Assembly: GCA_963733145.1 (NCBI GenBank)
Contig: CAVTCJ010000006.1
Span: forward strand, 62,001 to 126,000
Direction: 5' to 3'
DNA length: 64,000 nucleotides
DNA from: JAHIKV01 sp963733145
GTDB lineage: Bacteria; Planctomycetota; Planctomycetia; Pirellulales; Thermoguttaceae
Shown piece after piece: positions 27,106 through 36,565 of this stretch; position 1 is the first letter of the stretch, and every line of letters begins with the position of its first letter. A program made the position numbers and the translations under genes. The notes below the pieces were generated by a model. That model made no database searches. It saw only the letters and a program-made list of their open reading frames with translations, and was not told the DNA's origin.

Positions 27106-28383
27106 CTACGCCGTGGCGGCGGGGATGCCGGCCTCGACCGCCGCCATGATGCGGTCCAACTGATCGAGCGAGATCGCCAGCGGGGGCATGACCACGATCA
27201 CGTTGCCCAGCGGGCGGAGCCAGACGCCCAGTGCGCGGGCGAAATCGCAGACCCGCATCCCGCGTTTCTCCGTCCAGGGATACGGCTCCTTCGCGGCCGC
27301 GTCGCGGACCAGTTCGACGGCGGCGATCAGCCCGCGCTGGCGGACGTCGCCCACGTGCGGCAGCCGGGCGATGCGGGCCAGATGCGCGCCGAGCCGGGCA
27401 ATCTTCTCCGGCAGGCGGTCCAGCGTCCGCTCGGTCTCGAAGACGTCGAGCGAGGCCAGCGCCGCGGCCGAGCCCAGCGGATTGCCGCCGTAGGTGTGCC
27501 CGTGGTAGAAGGTCTTGCTCTCGGCGTAATCGCCCAGAAAGGCGTTCCAGATCTCGTCGGTGGCCAGCGTGGCGGCCAGGGGCAGATAGCCGCCGGTCAA
27601 GCCTTTTGCCAGACAGAGCAGGTCGGGCGCGACCCCCTCGTGCTCGCAGGCGAACATCCGGCCGGTCCGCCCGAAGCCGACGGCCACCTCGTCGGCGATA
27701 AGCAGCACGTCGTAGCGGCGGGTCAGCTCGCGGGCGCCGCGGAGATAGCCCGCCGGGTGCATAATCATGCCCGCCGCCCCCTGCACCAGCGGCTCGATCA
27801 CCAGCGCGGCGATCCGCCGATGATGCTCGGCCAGGACGCGCTCCAGTTCGGCCAGGTAATGGCGGCAGAGGTCCTCCGGGGCGACGTGCGGCGGCGTGCG
27901 GTAGCTGTCCGGGGCGGGCACCCGCAGCGTCTCGAACAGCAGCGGCCGGAACATGGCGTGGAACCGCTCGACTCCGCCGACGCTGACGCTGCCGAGCGTA
28001 TCGCCGTGATAGGCCTCGCCGAGGGCGAGGTAGCAGGTCTTGTCTCTCCCCTCTCCCTCTGGGAGAGGGGCCGGGGGTGAGGGCGGTTTTTCGCGGGGTG
28101 AAGTAAACCGTTCGCCGGCGCGATCGGCGCGTTCAGCGCTCCTACCATGCCATTCCGGCAACTGAGGATCGTCCCCGCCCTCACCCCCGGCCCCTCTCCC
28201 GGGAGGAGAGGGGAGTGAAGCAGCGATCCCCTCGCCCTTTGGGAGAGGGTTAGGGTGAGGGCCGTCGGTCGATCCCGCCCTCACCCCCGGCCCCTCTCCC
28301 GGGAGGAGAGGGGAGTGAAGCAGCGGTCCCCTCGCCCTTTGGGAGAGGGTTAGGGTGAGGGCCGTCGGTCGATCCGCCCTCAC
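27106..28383 (-). CDS. bioA: BioA, adenosylmethionine-8-amino-7-oxononanoate aminotransferase, 3' fragment
   Basis: From 'KTCYLALGEAYHGDTLGSVS' (28040) onward this is a regular BioA: 'ALVIEPLVQGAAGMIMHPAG', the PLP-aspartate loop 'LLIADEVAVGFGRTGRMFAC', the catalytic lysine in 'LAKGLTGGYLPLAAT', and 'GVWLRPLGNVIVVMPPLAIS'. The enzyme makes 7,8-diaminopelargonate in biotin synthesis. The about 110 residues before 28040 in this frame are translated repeats. Corrected for one base at 28274-28276, it joins the 5' fragment. No other biotin gene is in the window. Confidence 0.88.
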   Translation of the reverse strand: MRADRPTALTLTLSQRARGPLLHSPLLPGEGPGVRAGSTDGPHPNPLPKGEGIAASLPSPPGRGAGGEGGDDPQLPEWHGRSAERADRAGERFTSPREKPPSPPAPLPEGEGRDKTCYLALGEAYHGDTLGSVSVGGVERFHAMFRPLLFETLRVPAPDSYRTPPHVAPEDLCRHYLAELERVLAEHHRRIAALVIEPLVQGAAGMIMHPAGYLRGARELTRRYDVLLIADEVAVGFGRTGRMFACEHEGVAPDLLCLAKGLTGGYLPLAATLATDEIWNAFLGDYAESKTFYHGHTYGGNPLGSAAALASLDVFETERTLDRLPEKIARLGAHLARIARLPHVGDVRQRGLIAAVELVRDAAAKEPYPWTEKRGMRVCDFARALGVWLRPLGNVIVVMPPLAISLDQLDRIMAAVEAGIPAATA

Positions 28384-28413
28384 CCCCGGCCCCTCTCCCG
28401 GGAGGAGAGGGGA
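28045..28413. repeat. Repeat array inside bioA: 99/100-bp tandem units of GGGAGAGG palindromes
   Basis: Units start near 28175, 28275 and 28374 with periods of 100 and 99 bp; a partial copy lies at 28045-28082. Each unit contains CTCTCCCGGGAGGAGAGG, CGCCCTTTGGGAGAGGG and GTGAGGGCCGTCGGTCGATC. A 99-bp unit is 33 codons and keeps the bioA frame; the one unit with an extra C (28274-28276) breaks it. Translation gives repeated PSPPGRGAGGEGG and PHPNPLPKGEG. Confidence 0.9.
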
Positions 28414-28825
28414 GTTGTGACACCCCCTTTCCGTCCCGCTGGCGCCAATACTGGAAGGCCATTTTCACGGCCACCTCGACGGCCGTGGCCCCGTCGTCGG
28501 AGAAGAAGACATGGTTCAACCCGGGTGGCGTAATATCGACCAAGCGCTTGGCGAGCCGGATGGTGGTGGGATTCGACGCGCCGAGGTTCGTCACGTGCGC
28601 CACCCGATCGAGCTGCGCGCGGACGGCGGCGTCGATCGTCGGGTGGCGGTGGCCGTGGATGTTGCACCACAGGCTGCTCACGCCATCGATGTACTCGCGG
28701 CCGTCGATGTCGACCAACACGCAGCCCTCGGCGCTTTCGATCACCAGCGGCTCGTACTCGGCCATTTGGGTGAAGGCGTGCCAGACCAGCGTGCGGTCCC
28801 AATCGAGCAGGTCATGTTTCGACAT
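28250..28825 (-). CDS. bioA: BioA, 5' fragment
   Basis: The start is the ATG at 28825 (MSKHDLLDWDRTLVWHAFTQ), matching the usual BioA N-terminus with W and H/FTQM residues that line the substrate site. It continues 'DGVSSLWCNIHGHRHPTID', 'NPTTIRLAKRLVDITP' and 'DDGATAVEVAVKMAFQYWRQ', then enters the repeat array and stops. The insertion point corresponds to the surface loop after the QYW helix and before the strand that leads to YHGDT. The ribosome binding site is weak. Confidence 0.86.
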   Translation of the reverse strand: MSKHDLLDWDRTLVWHAFTQMAEYEPLVIESAEGCVLVDIDGREYIDGVSSLWCNIHGHRHPTIDAAVRAQLDRVAHVTNLGASNPTTIRLAKRLVDITPPGLNHVFFSDDGATAVEVAVKMAFQYWRQRDGKGVSQLPSPPGRGAGGEGGSTDGPHPNPLPKGEGTAASLPSPPGRGAGGEGGIDRRPSP

Positions 28826-29136
28826 AATGCGTTTTTCTTTAATGCCACAAATAGCGGAGCCCGCATCCAGTCGCGGACAGTACGAGGCAGGTCCCATAGC
28901 CTGTTGGGGTATCGTCCGCCGCGCGTATTTCAAACGAATTTCACACACCACGGCATGGCGACACAAGACCTCAAGGAAGGGGCGGATAAAATATTCGCCT
29001 TTCCCCAGGCAGAATTTGTATTGTGACCACGACTACGGATAGGGTGGAGTATAGGGGACAATTTCTCGGGAGACAACATCCGCCAGCTCCGGCCTGCTCG
29101 CCCACTATGATTTTGCCTCGCAAAACAACCGTTGCC
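28826..29136. other. Intergenic region between divergent bioA and ECF sigma gene
   Basis: This 311-bp divergent gap should hold the promoters of both genes. I see no gene, no convincing operator and no BirA-like palindrome. A possible alternative in-frame ATG for the sigma gene is at 29107. Confidence 0.4.
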
Positions 29137-29661
29137 ATGTCGCTGCCGCAGCCTGACGAGTTCGTCGCCCTTTACACCCGCCACGAGCAGAAGCTGTACC
29201 GCTACGTGGCGTCGTTGCTGACGCGTCCGGGCGACGCGGAAGACGTGCTGCAAGAGACCGCCCGGGTGTTGTGGCAGAAGTTCGATCAGTATCGGCGGGA
29301 AGAGCCGTTCCTGCCCTGGGCGTGCAGCGTGGCGCGGTACGAGGTGTTCAACTACTGCCAGCGGGAACGGACCCGGCACAAGCATTTTCGCCCGGCCGTC
29401 ATCGAACTGCTGGCCGAGGCCCGGCTCAACAACGACGGCTTGCTGGACGCCCAATCCCGCTGGTTGAAGGAGTGTTTGGACAAGCTGGCGGAGATCGACC
29501 GCGGGCTGATCGAGCGGCGCTACGCCAGCGAGCGTTCGTTGACCGAGTTGGCGGCGGAGACCGGGCGCACATCGAACGCAGTGTACAAGTCGATGCAACG
29601 CATCCGGCGAACGCTGCTGGAGTGCATCAACAACGGTTTGCGGTCCGAAGGTTGGAAATAA
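29137..29661 (+). CDS. ECF sigma factor of the planctomycete/verrucomicrobial FecR-linked type
   Basis: 174 residues from the ATG at 29137 (an in-frame ATG at 29107 is possible). Region 2 reads 'LYTRHEQKLYRYVASLLTRP' and 'DAEDVLQETARVLWQKFDQY'; region 4 reads 'LTELAAETGRTSNAVYKSMQ'. It matches the Rhodopirellula/Verrucomicrobium sigma subfamily by these motifs. The FecR-type gene starts 5 bp after its stop, so the two form a sigma/cell-surface regulator operon. Confidence 0.9.
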   Translation: MSLPQPDEFVALYTRHEQKLYRYVASLLTRPGDAEDVLQETARVLWQKFDQYRREEPFLPWACSVARYEVFNYCQRERTRHKHFRPAVIELLAEARLNNDGLLDAQSRWLKECLDKLAEIDRGLIERRYASERSLTELAAETGRTSNAVYKSMQRIRRTLLECINNGLRSEGWK

Positions 29662-29666
29662 CCGCC

Positions 29667-31527
29667 ATGACAGCCGATCCGCAAAAAAATGATCTGATCG
29701 ACCTGGCGTTCGCCGTCTGCGACGGCGCGGCCACGGACGAGCAGATTCGCCAGATCGAATTGATCGTCTCCCGCGATCCGGCGGCCCGGCTGCTCTACTT
29801 GCAATGCCTCGAGTTGCACTTTGAGATGGACCGCAAGCCGGCGGAAGGCGAGTCGGATGGAAACGAGGGGCGAGTCGGGGCTCGGTTTGGAGGTTCGGGA
29901 TTCGGCCGCTTGCGGGATTCGACTGCCGGCCGCTGAAGCGGTCCAACGCCGCTCCCCGCTGTTCTCCACTAACCACTAGTCCCACTATCCTGCTATCGCT
30001 ATCCACCAACATTCGTCGGCGGGCCGTTGTTCTCGTACATTGCCGCCACGCTGATTATGGGCGTGATGCTGCTGGGGGCCTGGGCCTACAAAATCAGCAG
30101 TTACCAGCAAGAATTATGCCGAAAAGCCATCGCCTACGGTCCCCCGACGCGGGTCGGCCGGAGTTGGTGTTCGTCGGCCAAATCACCGGCATGAGGGATT
30201 GCCGTTGGGCCGATCCCGACACCAGGCTTACGTCGGGTCGGCGGTTCCCTTGGGCCGCAAGTACGCTTTGTCCTCCGGCCTGATGGAAATCTCGTATCAG
30301 AGCGGCGCCAAGGTGATTCTCGAAGGCCCCTGCACCTACGAGGTCGAATCCGAGGTCGGCGGCTATCTCGCGCTGGGAAAACTGACGGCGACTGGTGGAG
30401 AAGAGAGATAGAGGTCAGAGAGATCAGAACCCAAGACCTAAGACCCAGCGCCGTAAGTCCCAAGACCCCAAATCTGAAATCTCCAAATTCTCATTCATGT
30501 CCGCACTCCCACGGCCATCGTCACCGACCTGGGCACCGAGTTCGGCGTCAAAGTGGATGCAGGACGGCAGCACCATGTCGCACGTCTTCCGCGGCTCGGT
30601 GCGGATGCAATTGGTCGGCGAGGGTCCCGAAGGAAGACGTGGTCTTGCACCGGGACGAATCGGCGAACGTCGAGCGGGGCAAAGACGGCGGCGAGTGGCG
30701 TTTGGCGATGGTGAAGAAGGCCGGCGAGCGTGCCGGAGTTCGCCCGCCGCGTGTACCAGGCAGCCCAAGCAGCTCGATCTGCTGGACATCGTGGCCGGCG
30801 GCAACGGCACGGGCCACCTCCGCGACCACGGCATAAACCCGATAAACGGCGTGCGGCAGGTCATCTGGAACAACGACTATCAGCAGAGCGATTGCCGCTA
30901 CTGGTCGGTCGACTGGCACCCGCTGGTCGACGGCGTATTCGTTCCCGACGGACGGATCGGCGCGGTGCGGCTCGATTCGGCCGGCCACTTCTACGATGGT
31001 TTCCCGGAAACAACGGGGGCGTCTTTCGGCACGATCTGGGCCCGCTCGGCCGTCTACAACCCAGACCGAGTACGACAAGAGCAACGGGATATTGGATCAA
31101 AGCCATCGGCACGCCCCGGCAGTTCATGCCCGAGGGAAAAGGGCTGTTGGCCCTGCACGCCAACGCGGGCATAACGTTCGACCTGGCCGCCATGCGGCGG
31201 AGATATTCCGGCTCATGGCCGGTTCGGTTCCGGACGCTGGCCGGACTGGCCGACGCCCGGTTCCGCCGGCCGAACTCGATCGGGTTGGTATCCCTTTGGG
31301 TCTTCGTCGACGGCCGTTTGAAGGAGAAGCGGGAAAACGTCCGCGCCGCGGACGGCCCGCAGAAGATGGACGTGGAGATTCGCCCGGAGGACAAGTTCCT
31401 CACGCTCGTATCCACCGATGGCGGGAACGGAATGATAGACGACTGGGTGATTTTCGGCGATCCCGTGCTGGACATGGCTTCCAGCGGAAACCGCCGATAC
31501 AGCCGCGAAATCCGCCGCGGGCGATGA
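29667..31527 (+). CDS. FecR-domain/NPCBM-domain membrane protein, frameshifted and repeat-interrupted
   Basis: It starts at the ATG at 29667. Parts in order: an anti-sigma-like N-terminus (NDLIDLAFAVCDGAATDEQI, to about 29850); repeat-like text (29850-30010); a membrane helix (FSYIAATLIMGVMLLGAWAY); FecR strands (LSSGLMEISYQSGAKVILEG, to 30411); a repeat insert (30405-30495); 'TAIVTDLGTEFGVKVD', the FecR core; 'LLDIVAGGNGTGH'; and an NPCBM-like domain (LVSLWVFVDGRLKEKREN and LTLVSTDGGNGMIDDWVIFG). At least five shifts occur. Such proteins couple an outer sugar-binding domain to the sigma factor. Confidence 0.7.
30405..30495. repeat. AAGACCC/AAATCTC tandem repeat insert in the FecR gene
   Basis: AGAGAGATCAGAACCCAAGA is followed by CCTAAGACCC, AAGTCCCAAGACCCC and AAATCTGAAATCTCC. 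The frame through it is open and encodes a Lys/Arg/Ser-rich peptide (PRPKTQRRKSQDPKSEISK) between two FecR strands. Confidence 0.7.
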
Positions 31528-31799
31528 ACAAGAAATCAAGCAGGAACCTGCCAACCACAACCCCCAGAAATGAAAGGAGAGAGGAGACAGTTACCACCAA
31601 TAAGTTCGACGGCACCCGTCGAACAAACCCGATTTTGGCTCGGCTTCCAAGCCGGGCGTCAATTTTTTTCTCCGGTCTCCGTACCGGAAAATTTGACTTC
31701 GTTTGAAAGTCGCGTTAATTGACAATGGGCGAATTGTTCGCCCGAAAAAGAGAGTGCAGTGTGTTTTTTGTTTCAGTTCTATTCACAAGGAGAGATGAG
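31528..31799. other. Leader region of the PEP-CTERM gene
   Basis: A 272-bp gap with no gene. It holds a GCTCGGCTTCCAAGCCGGGC hairpin (31639-31658) and a CCGGTCTCCGTACCGG hairpin (about 31674-31689), either of which could be a leader structure. AAGGAGAG at 31788-31795 is the ribosome binding site for the next gene. Confidence 0.4.
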
Positions 31800-32468
31800 A
31801 TGAAGTCTCGAAAGTACATGATCGCGATGGTGGTCGTCGCGTCCCTGGTCGCGTTTGTCGCGGTTCAGGCCCGGGCCGACTACGTCTTCGACGCGGATTT
31901 CAGCGGCAACAATCCCGTTTACTCCGCCGCCCCCGTTGGAGCGGGTGGGTATGGGAGTACAACGGATAATGGAGGAGTATACCTGACAACAAGCAGCGGG
32001 GGACAAAATGGTTGGCAACGCCCGCGTGCGCCTTCGACAGTTGTCTATCCGCCTTTTGCCGATATTAAGCTGTATACCGGCGTCCCCGGCAATACCGGCG
32101 CCGCAATCCATGAGCATGCCGAGACCGGCAACACAAACGGCACCAAGATTGCCGAACATTACCTGTTTGACGATCACAGTTACCGCACTTTTACAGCAGC
32201 GGACACGGCAATTGAATATCACATGTGGGTTTACACTGCCGCTGCCAATCGAGCAGATTCCGTGGTGATGGGCCTGTCCTTTAACGACCCAACTCAACCG
32301 AGCGGCGTCGCCGGCGGATACGTCGGAGGCCGTGGGCGGCTCAATGTCGGCGGCAACGCATCAGTTGGCACACCGTGGCGGCGGTCCCGGATGGAACCAA
32401 TTGGGATTCATCGGCTACAACGGTGCATGGTATCGCGGAGCCGCACTCACACCGCGGAATTGGTATGA
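31800..32468 (+). CDS. PEP-CTERM exported protein, 5' fragment
   Basis: The start is the ATG at 31800, downstream of AAGGAGAG. The signal peptide is MIAMVVVASLVAFVAVQARA. It continues 'DYVFDADFSGNNPVYSAAPV', a LamG-like beta sandwich start, with 'AADTAIEYHMWVYTAAANRA'. The frame is lost near 32335; the remainder is in 32332-32840. No enzymatic motif. Confidence 0.78.
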   Translation: MKSRKYMIAMVVVASLVAFVAVQARADYVFDADFSGNNPVYSAAPVGAGGYGSTTDNGGVYLTTSSGGQNGWQRPRAPSTVVYPPFADIKLYTGVPGNTGAAIHEHAETGNTNGTKIAEHYLFDDHSYRTFTAADTAIEYHMWVYTAAANRADSVVMGLSFNDPTQPSGVAGGYVGGRGRLNVGGNASVGTPWRRSRMEPIGIHRLQRCMVSRSRTHTAELV

Positions 32469-32840
32469 GTTAGTGATGACGGTCGATTTTTCTCCGTTCT
32501 TTGATGCCACGCCAACCAGCCCTACGATCTCCATCAAGTCTCGTAACCTTGGCGACACGCTTCCCGGCGTGCTGCCCGGTCCCACAGATGAATCCACTTA
32601 TGGCTTGGTCAATGGTCCGACTCTCCAAGGCTTGGACCTGTGGACCGGGACGTTGCCCACCGAATTTAAGGCCGACGCCGCCGGCATTTTGATGGGACGC
32701 GATGGGGGCGGTTACACCACCGCCGTCCGCAGGATCGCGTTGTACGATCCCAACTTCGTGGTTCCCGAGCCGTCCTCCTTGGCCCTCTGGCTGCCGGCCT
32801 GTTCGGCTTGCTGGCCTACGCCTGGAAGAAGCGCAAGTAA
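32332..32840 (+). CDS. PEP-CTERM exported protein, 3' fragment
   Basis: This continues the gene starting at 31800 with 'NQLGFIGYNGAWYRGAALTP' and 'LDLWTGTLPTEFKADAAGIL'. A second shift near 32790 moves the frame so that the end reads VPEPSSLALWL, AAGLFGLLAYAWKKRK: a PEP motif, membrane helix and basic tail, closing with TAA at 32838-32840. The signal is for exosortase processing. Confidence 0.78.
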
Positions 32841-33040
32841 TTTCGATTAGCGGAATCGGAGCGCCGGCGCCGCCGTGGGATAAACCCGCGGCGGCGCTGC
32901 CAGCGCCCTCCGTTCCCGAATAGCTCCGCGCAGAGGCGCAAGGGCCCCGGAGAAGGGAATCCCGGAATCCTTTGCGCCTTCGCGTGGTTTTTTTGCTGCG
33001 GTCGGACAAGGACACCAGATACGGAACAGGATTCATTCAG

Positions 33041-35122
33041 ATGAGCGTTCGAGATGGCAGGAATGCCTTTCATTTTCGGTGGTCAGCGTTCCTTTCGGCC
33101 GTACTATTTTTGTTCCTGGCGGGCAATGCCCTGGCCACAGACTATTACGTCTCGCCCACCGGCTCGAACGGCAACGCGGGCACGCTGGCCCAGCCCTTCC
33201 AGAGCATTCAACAGGCGGCCAACGTGGCCCAGGCCGGCGACAACGTCTACATCCGCGGCGGTACATACCGCGAGACGGTCGCGGTGAAAAGCTCGGGCAC
33301 GGCCGCCGCCCCCATCAATTTCCTCCCCTACGCCGGCGAGCAGGTGACGGTCACCGGCCTGGATGCGTTGGGTAGTTCCTGGTCGCAGTATAGCGGCCCG
33401 ATCTACAATACACAGTCGGCGGCGTCGATCAGCCAGGTCTTCTACGGCGGCAAGCCGCTGACAGAGGCCCGCTGGCCGAACCCGGTCTACAACAATCCGC
33501 TCCGCGCGGTGGCGGCCACGGTCGACGCGGGCTCGATCAACACGACGGCCCAGACGGCGACGATTGGCGACTCCGCGCTCGGCGCCGTGAACAGCGGGGC
33601 GTTCAACGGCGCCAAGGTTTCGATCGTTTCCGGCAACACCTCCGGCGGCAATTCCGAGTACGTGGCCTGGCTCGGCGCGAACGTCGCCCACAGCGGAAAC
33701 TCGCTCACCTATTCCTGGTCGAACACGATCGGCAGCTACTACGCCCCCTCGGCTCCGAACCATTATTACGTTTACGGCAGCGTGAACGCCCTGAGCGGCG
33801 GCAACCAGTGGTATCAGGACTCCTCAACGGGCAAGCTGTACATTCAGACGGCCAACGGCGCGGCCCCCGCCTCGCAGCAGGTCGAAGTCCGCACCCGTGC
33901 CGACGGCTTCGACTTCGGCAACCAGTCCAACGTCAACGTGAGCGGCATCCGCTTCCTCGCCGCCAACGTGCAGGTGTCGGGCACGAACAACGTGGTGAAC
34001 AACTGCCAAGTCCTCTACTCCACGCCTTTCACCGATCCGACCAACTGGAAGGCCATCCCCGGCGTGACCATCAGCGGGCAGAACAACACGCTGAAAAACT
34101 CCGAAATCGGCTATTCCTGGGGAGACGGCGTGACCCTGACCAACTCCCACAACACGGTCAACAACAACGTAATCCACGACGTGGACTGGTCGGGCACGGA
34201 TTCCTCGTTCGTCACCAGCTCGAACGTGGGCAACAACACGATCACCAACAACACGATGTACAACTCGGGCCGCTCGGGAGTCGAGTTCGCCGCCAACCTG
34301 GCGCCGACGCCGCAGATGAACGTCTCGCACAACGACATCGCACGGTTCGGCTACTTGACCAAGGATTTGGGCGGCATCCGCTTCTCGTACCAGGGCGCGG
34401 ACAGCGACGGCAGCGTCGTCTCGCACAACATCATCCACGACGACACGACCAGCGGCATTAGCGCCGGCATCTATCCCGACGGCACGCCGACGGTCGGCAG
34501 TTACGGCTTCACCGTCGATCACAATCTGGTCTACAACGTCCAGCGGGGCGTGCAGGTCAACCGCACGGCGATCAACGACAGCTTCTACAACAACACCTTT
34601 TGGGGCGTCACCTACGCGATGGGCTCCGGCGGCACGGGCGACTTCACCAACGTCCAGACCTACAACAACCTTTCCAACAGCAGTAGTTGGGTGGGCACTT
34701 CCCAGAGCAACAACCTGCGGATCACCAGCAACCCCTTCGTCGATTCCGCCCGCGGCGATTATCGCCCCCGCGCCGGCACGTCGGCGGTGGACGGCGGCCG
34801 GGTGATTCCCGGCATCACGGACGGCTACTCCGGCAACGCCCCCAACGTCGGGGCCTTCGAGTCCGGCCAGGACCCGTGGACCGCCGGGGCGAACTTCAAG
34901 ACCTGGCTCTTCGCCAATCAAGTCAGCCCGCCGTTGCAAAACGCTCTGTACGTCACCTACAACGGCAGCCGGGTGGACACCGGCTCGCTGCAAGTCGGCA
35001 ACTCGTCCAGCATCACCGGCCGCGACAGCCCGCGCGTTCATCAAGTTCGACCTCTCCGCCGCGGCCGACAAGCCGATTGCCAACGCGGTGCTTCGCATCT
35101 ACGAGAACACCGCGCCGACTAA
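33041..35122 (+). CDS. Right-handed beta-helix exported protein, 5' fragment
   Basis: The start is the ATG at 33041, with a signal peptide (FLSAVLFLFLAGNALA). 'TDYYVSPTGSNGNAGTLAQP' is the typical start of planctomycete pectate-lyase-like proteins. Many Asn-rich parallel beta-helix turns follow (NNTITNNTMYNSGRSGVEFA; VVSHNIIHDDTTSGISAGIY). Such proteins bind or cleave polysaccharides; no catalytic set can be assigned. The frame shifts near 35030. Confidence 0.85.
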   Translation: MSVRDGRNAFHFRWSAFLSAVLFLFLAGNALATDYYVSPTGSNGNAGTLAQPFQSIQQAANVAQAGDNVYIRGGTYRETVAVKSSGTAAAPINFLPYAGEQVTVTGLDALGSSWSQYSGPIYNTQSAASISQVFYGGKPLTEARWPNPVYNNPLRAVAATVDAGSINTTAQTATIGDSALGAVNSGAFNGAKVSIVSGNTSGGNSEYVAWLGANVAHSGNSLTYSWSNTIGSYYAPSAPNHYYVYGSVNALSGGNQWYQDSSTGKLYIQTANGAAPASQQVEVRTRADGFDFGNQSNVNVSGIRFLAANVQVSGTNNVVNNCQVLYSTPFTDPTNWKAIPGVTISGQNNTLKNSEIGYSWGDGVTLTNSHNTVNNNVIHDVDWSGTDSSFVTSSNVGNNTITNNTMYNSGRSGVEFAANLAPTPQMNVSHNDIARFGYLTKDLGGIRFSYQGADSDGSVVSHNIIHDDTTSGISAGIYPDGTPTVGSYGFTVDHNLVYNVQRGVQVNRTAINDSFYNNTFWGVTYAMGSGGTGDFTNVQTYNNLSNSSSWVGTSQSNNLRITSNPFVDSARGDYRPRAGTSAVDGGRVIPGITDGYSGNAPNVGAFESGQDPWTAGANFKTWLFANQVSPPLQNALYVTYNGSRVDTGSLQVGNSSSITGRDSPRVHQVRPLRRGRQADCQRGASHLREHRAD

Positions 35123-35519
35123 TGCGGACGTGGGCGTTGCCCTCTATCAGGTGCTCTCCGGCTGGACTTCCACGAACGTCTCCTATAACCAAAGCGTGGG
35201 CCTGGGGCAAACTGGCTTCTACGACCCGGCCAATCTGGACCTGTACACCGACATTGACGTGACCTCGATCGTGGCGGGTTGGCTGGCGGACCCTGCGACC
35301 AACTTCGGCTTCAGCCTCCGCAGCGAGAGCGAGGGTTTGGCCCGCACGGCCAAGTATTTCGAGGGCTTCTACGGGGTGACCGTTCCGCAGTTGATCGTTA
35401 CGTATGCCGTTCCCGAACCGGCTTCCATCGTGCTTCTCGTCTCGGCGGCGATCGCCGCGGCGGCCCTGGTTTTCCTCCGTTCAAACGAGCGGCTTCAGGT
35501 CGCAAAAATTAAGGGATAG
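35088..35519 (+). CDS. Beta-helix protein, 3' fragment with DNRLRE-like domain and PEP-CTERM end
   Basis: In frame from about 35035 ('FIKFDLSAAADKPIANAVLR'). It contains a DNRLRE-like beta domain ('VLSGWTSTNVSYNQSVGLGQ', 'YTDIDVTSIVAGWLADPATN') and ends with VPEPASIVLLVSAAIAAAAL and a basic tail, a PEP-CTERM anchor. It is one gene with 33041-35122. The DUF1559 gene starts 5 bp downstream. Confidence 0.82.
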   Translation: MLRIYENTAPTNADVGVALYQVLSGWTSTNVSYNQSVGLGQTGFYDPANLDLYTDIDVTSIVAGWLADPATNFGFSLRSESEGLARTAKYFEGFYGVTVPQLIVTYAVPEPASIVLLVSAAIAAAALVFLRSNERLQVAKIKG

Positions 35520-35523
35520 CTTT

Positions 35524-36558
35524 ATGATCCGCCAACTCTCATTCACCGTCCGTCGTCGAAAACCGGCGTTTACCCTGGTCGAACTGCTGGTCGTGATCAC
35601 GATCATCGGCATCTTGATCGCGCTACTGCTGCCGGCGGTGCAGGCGGCCCGCGAGGCGGCCCGGCGGCTGCAATGCACCAACAATCTCAAGCAGATCGGT
35701 TTGGCGTTGCACAACTATCATTCGACTTACAACACCTTCCCTGCCGCCGACGCGGTGACCACGCCGACCCAGTGCGTCAACCAGAGCGGCGACGGCACCA
35801 ACTGCCGCGGCACACCGGCCTATGTGGCGATCCTCCCCTACGTGGAAAACAGCAACCTGGAGGACAGTTACGACTACGGCAATCCCTTGGGGGCCGAAGG
35901 CTGGGCGTTTTCCAACCCCGGCCCGGACGGTTACAATCCGCTGGCCAAGATGCGGCTGCCGTTTTACCAGTGCCCCAGCGAGAACCGCGCCCAGGAGTTT
36001 CCCAACATGCGAAGCTACTTCGGCGTGGTCGGCGGCGGGCCTCCCAATTCGATACCGCCCGCTTTGAAACGCAACAGCCGCGGCTACGTGTACGTCAACG
36101 GCCTGTTTGTGCAGGACCGGTGGCGGGCGGTCCGCGACATCAGCGACGGCACTTCCAGCACCTTCGCCGTGGGCGAGAGCATCCACGTGGCCTACTACGG
36201 CAACGCCCTGCCGGCCGGCGGCGGCTCCTGCCCGACCTACGGCACGGCGGCGGGCTGCGTCTGCGCCTGGTACGCCGACGACGCCTGCGACGGCCCGAAT
36301 TGCGATCCGCTGAAGACGAACTACTCGCTCGGCCGGGGATTTCGCGCCTGCGAGTACCCGATCAACTTCACGTTCGAGCCGAACATGAATCCGATATACG
36401 AGAACGACGCCCCCTTCGGCAGCTTCCACGGCACCGGGGCGCATTTCCTCTTCTGTGACGGCCACGTGACGTTTATTAACGACAGCATCAACAACAACGT
36501 CTATCACGCGCTGAGCACAATCGCCGGCGGCGAGACGATCTCGGGCACGGCTTACTAA
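35524..36558 (+). CDS. DUF1559 family prepilin-like protein
   Basis: 344 residues from the ATG at 35524. A short basic leader (MIRQLSFTVRRRKPA) precedes FTLVELLVVITIIGILIALL, with Glu +5, and then 'LLPAVQAAREAARRLQCTNN', the DUF1559 hallmark. The C-terminal 'FLFCDGHVTFINDSI' is the second hallmark. The leader is 15 residues, in contrast to the repeat-swollen leaders at 17.8-21.9 kb. DUF1559 proteins are hugely expanded in planctomycetes; their role is unresolved. The lipoprotein gene follows 7 bp later. Confidence 0.95.
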   Translation: MIRQLSFTVRRRKPAFTLVELLVVITIIGILIALLLPAVQAAREAARRLQCTNNLKQIGLALHNYHSTYNTFPAADAVTTPTQCVNQSGDGTNCRGTPAYVAILPYVENSNLEDSYDYGNPLGAEGWAFSNPGPDGYNPLAKMRLPFYQCPSENRAQEFPNMRSYFGVVGGGPPNSIPPALKRNSRGYVYVNGLFVQDRWRAVRDISDGTSSTFAVGESIHVAYYGNALPAGGGSCPTYGTAAGCVCAWYADDACDGPNCDPLKTNYSLGRGFRACEYPINFTFEPNMNPIYENDAPFGSFHGTGAHFLFCDGHVTFINDSINNNVYHALSTIAGGETISGTAY

Positions 36559-36565
36559 CGGAAAC

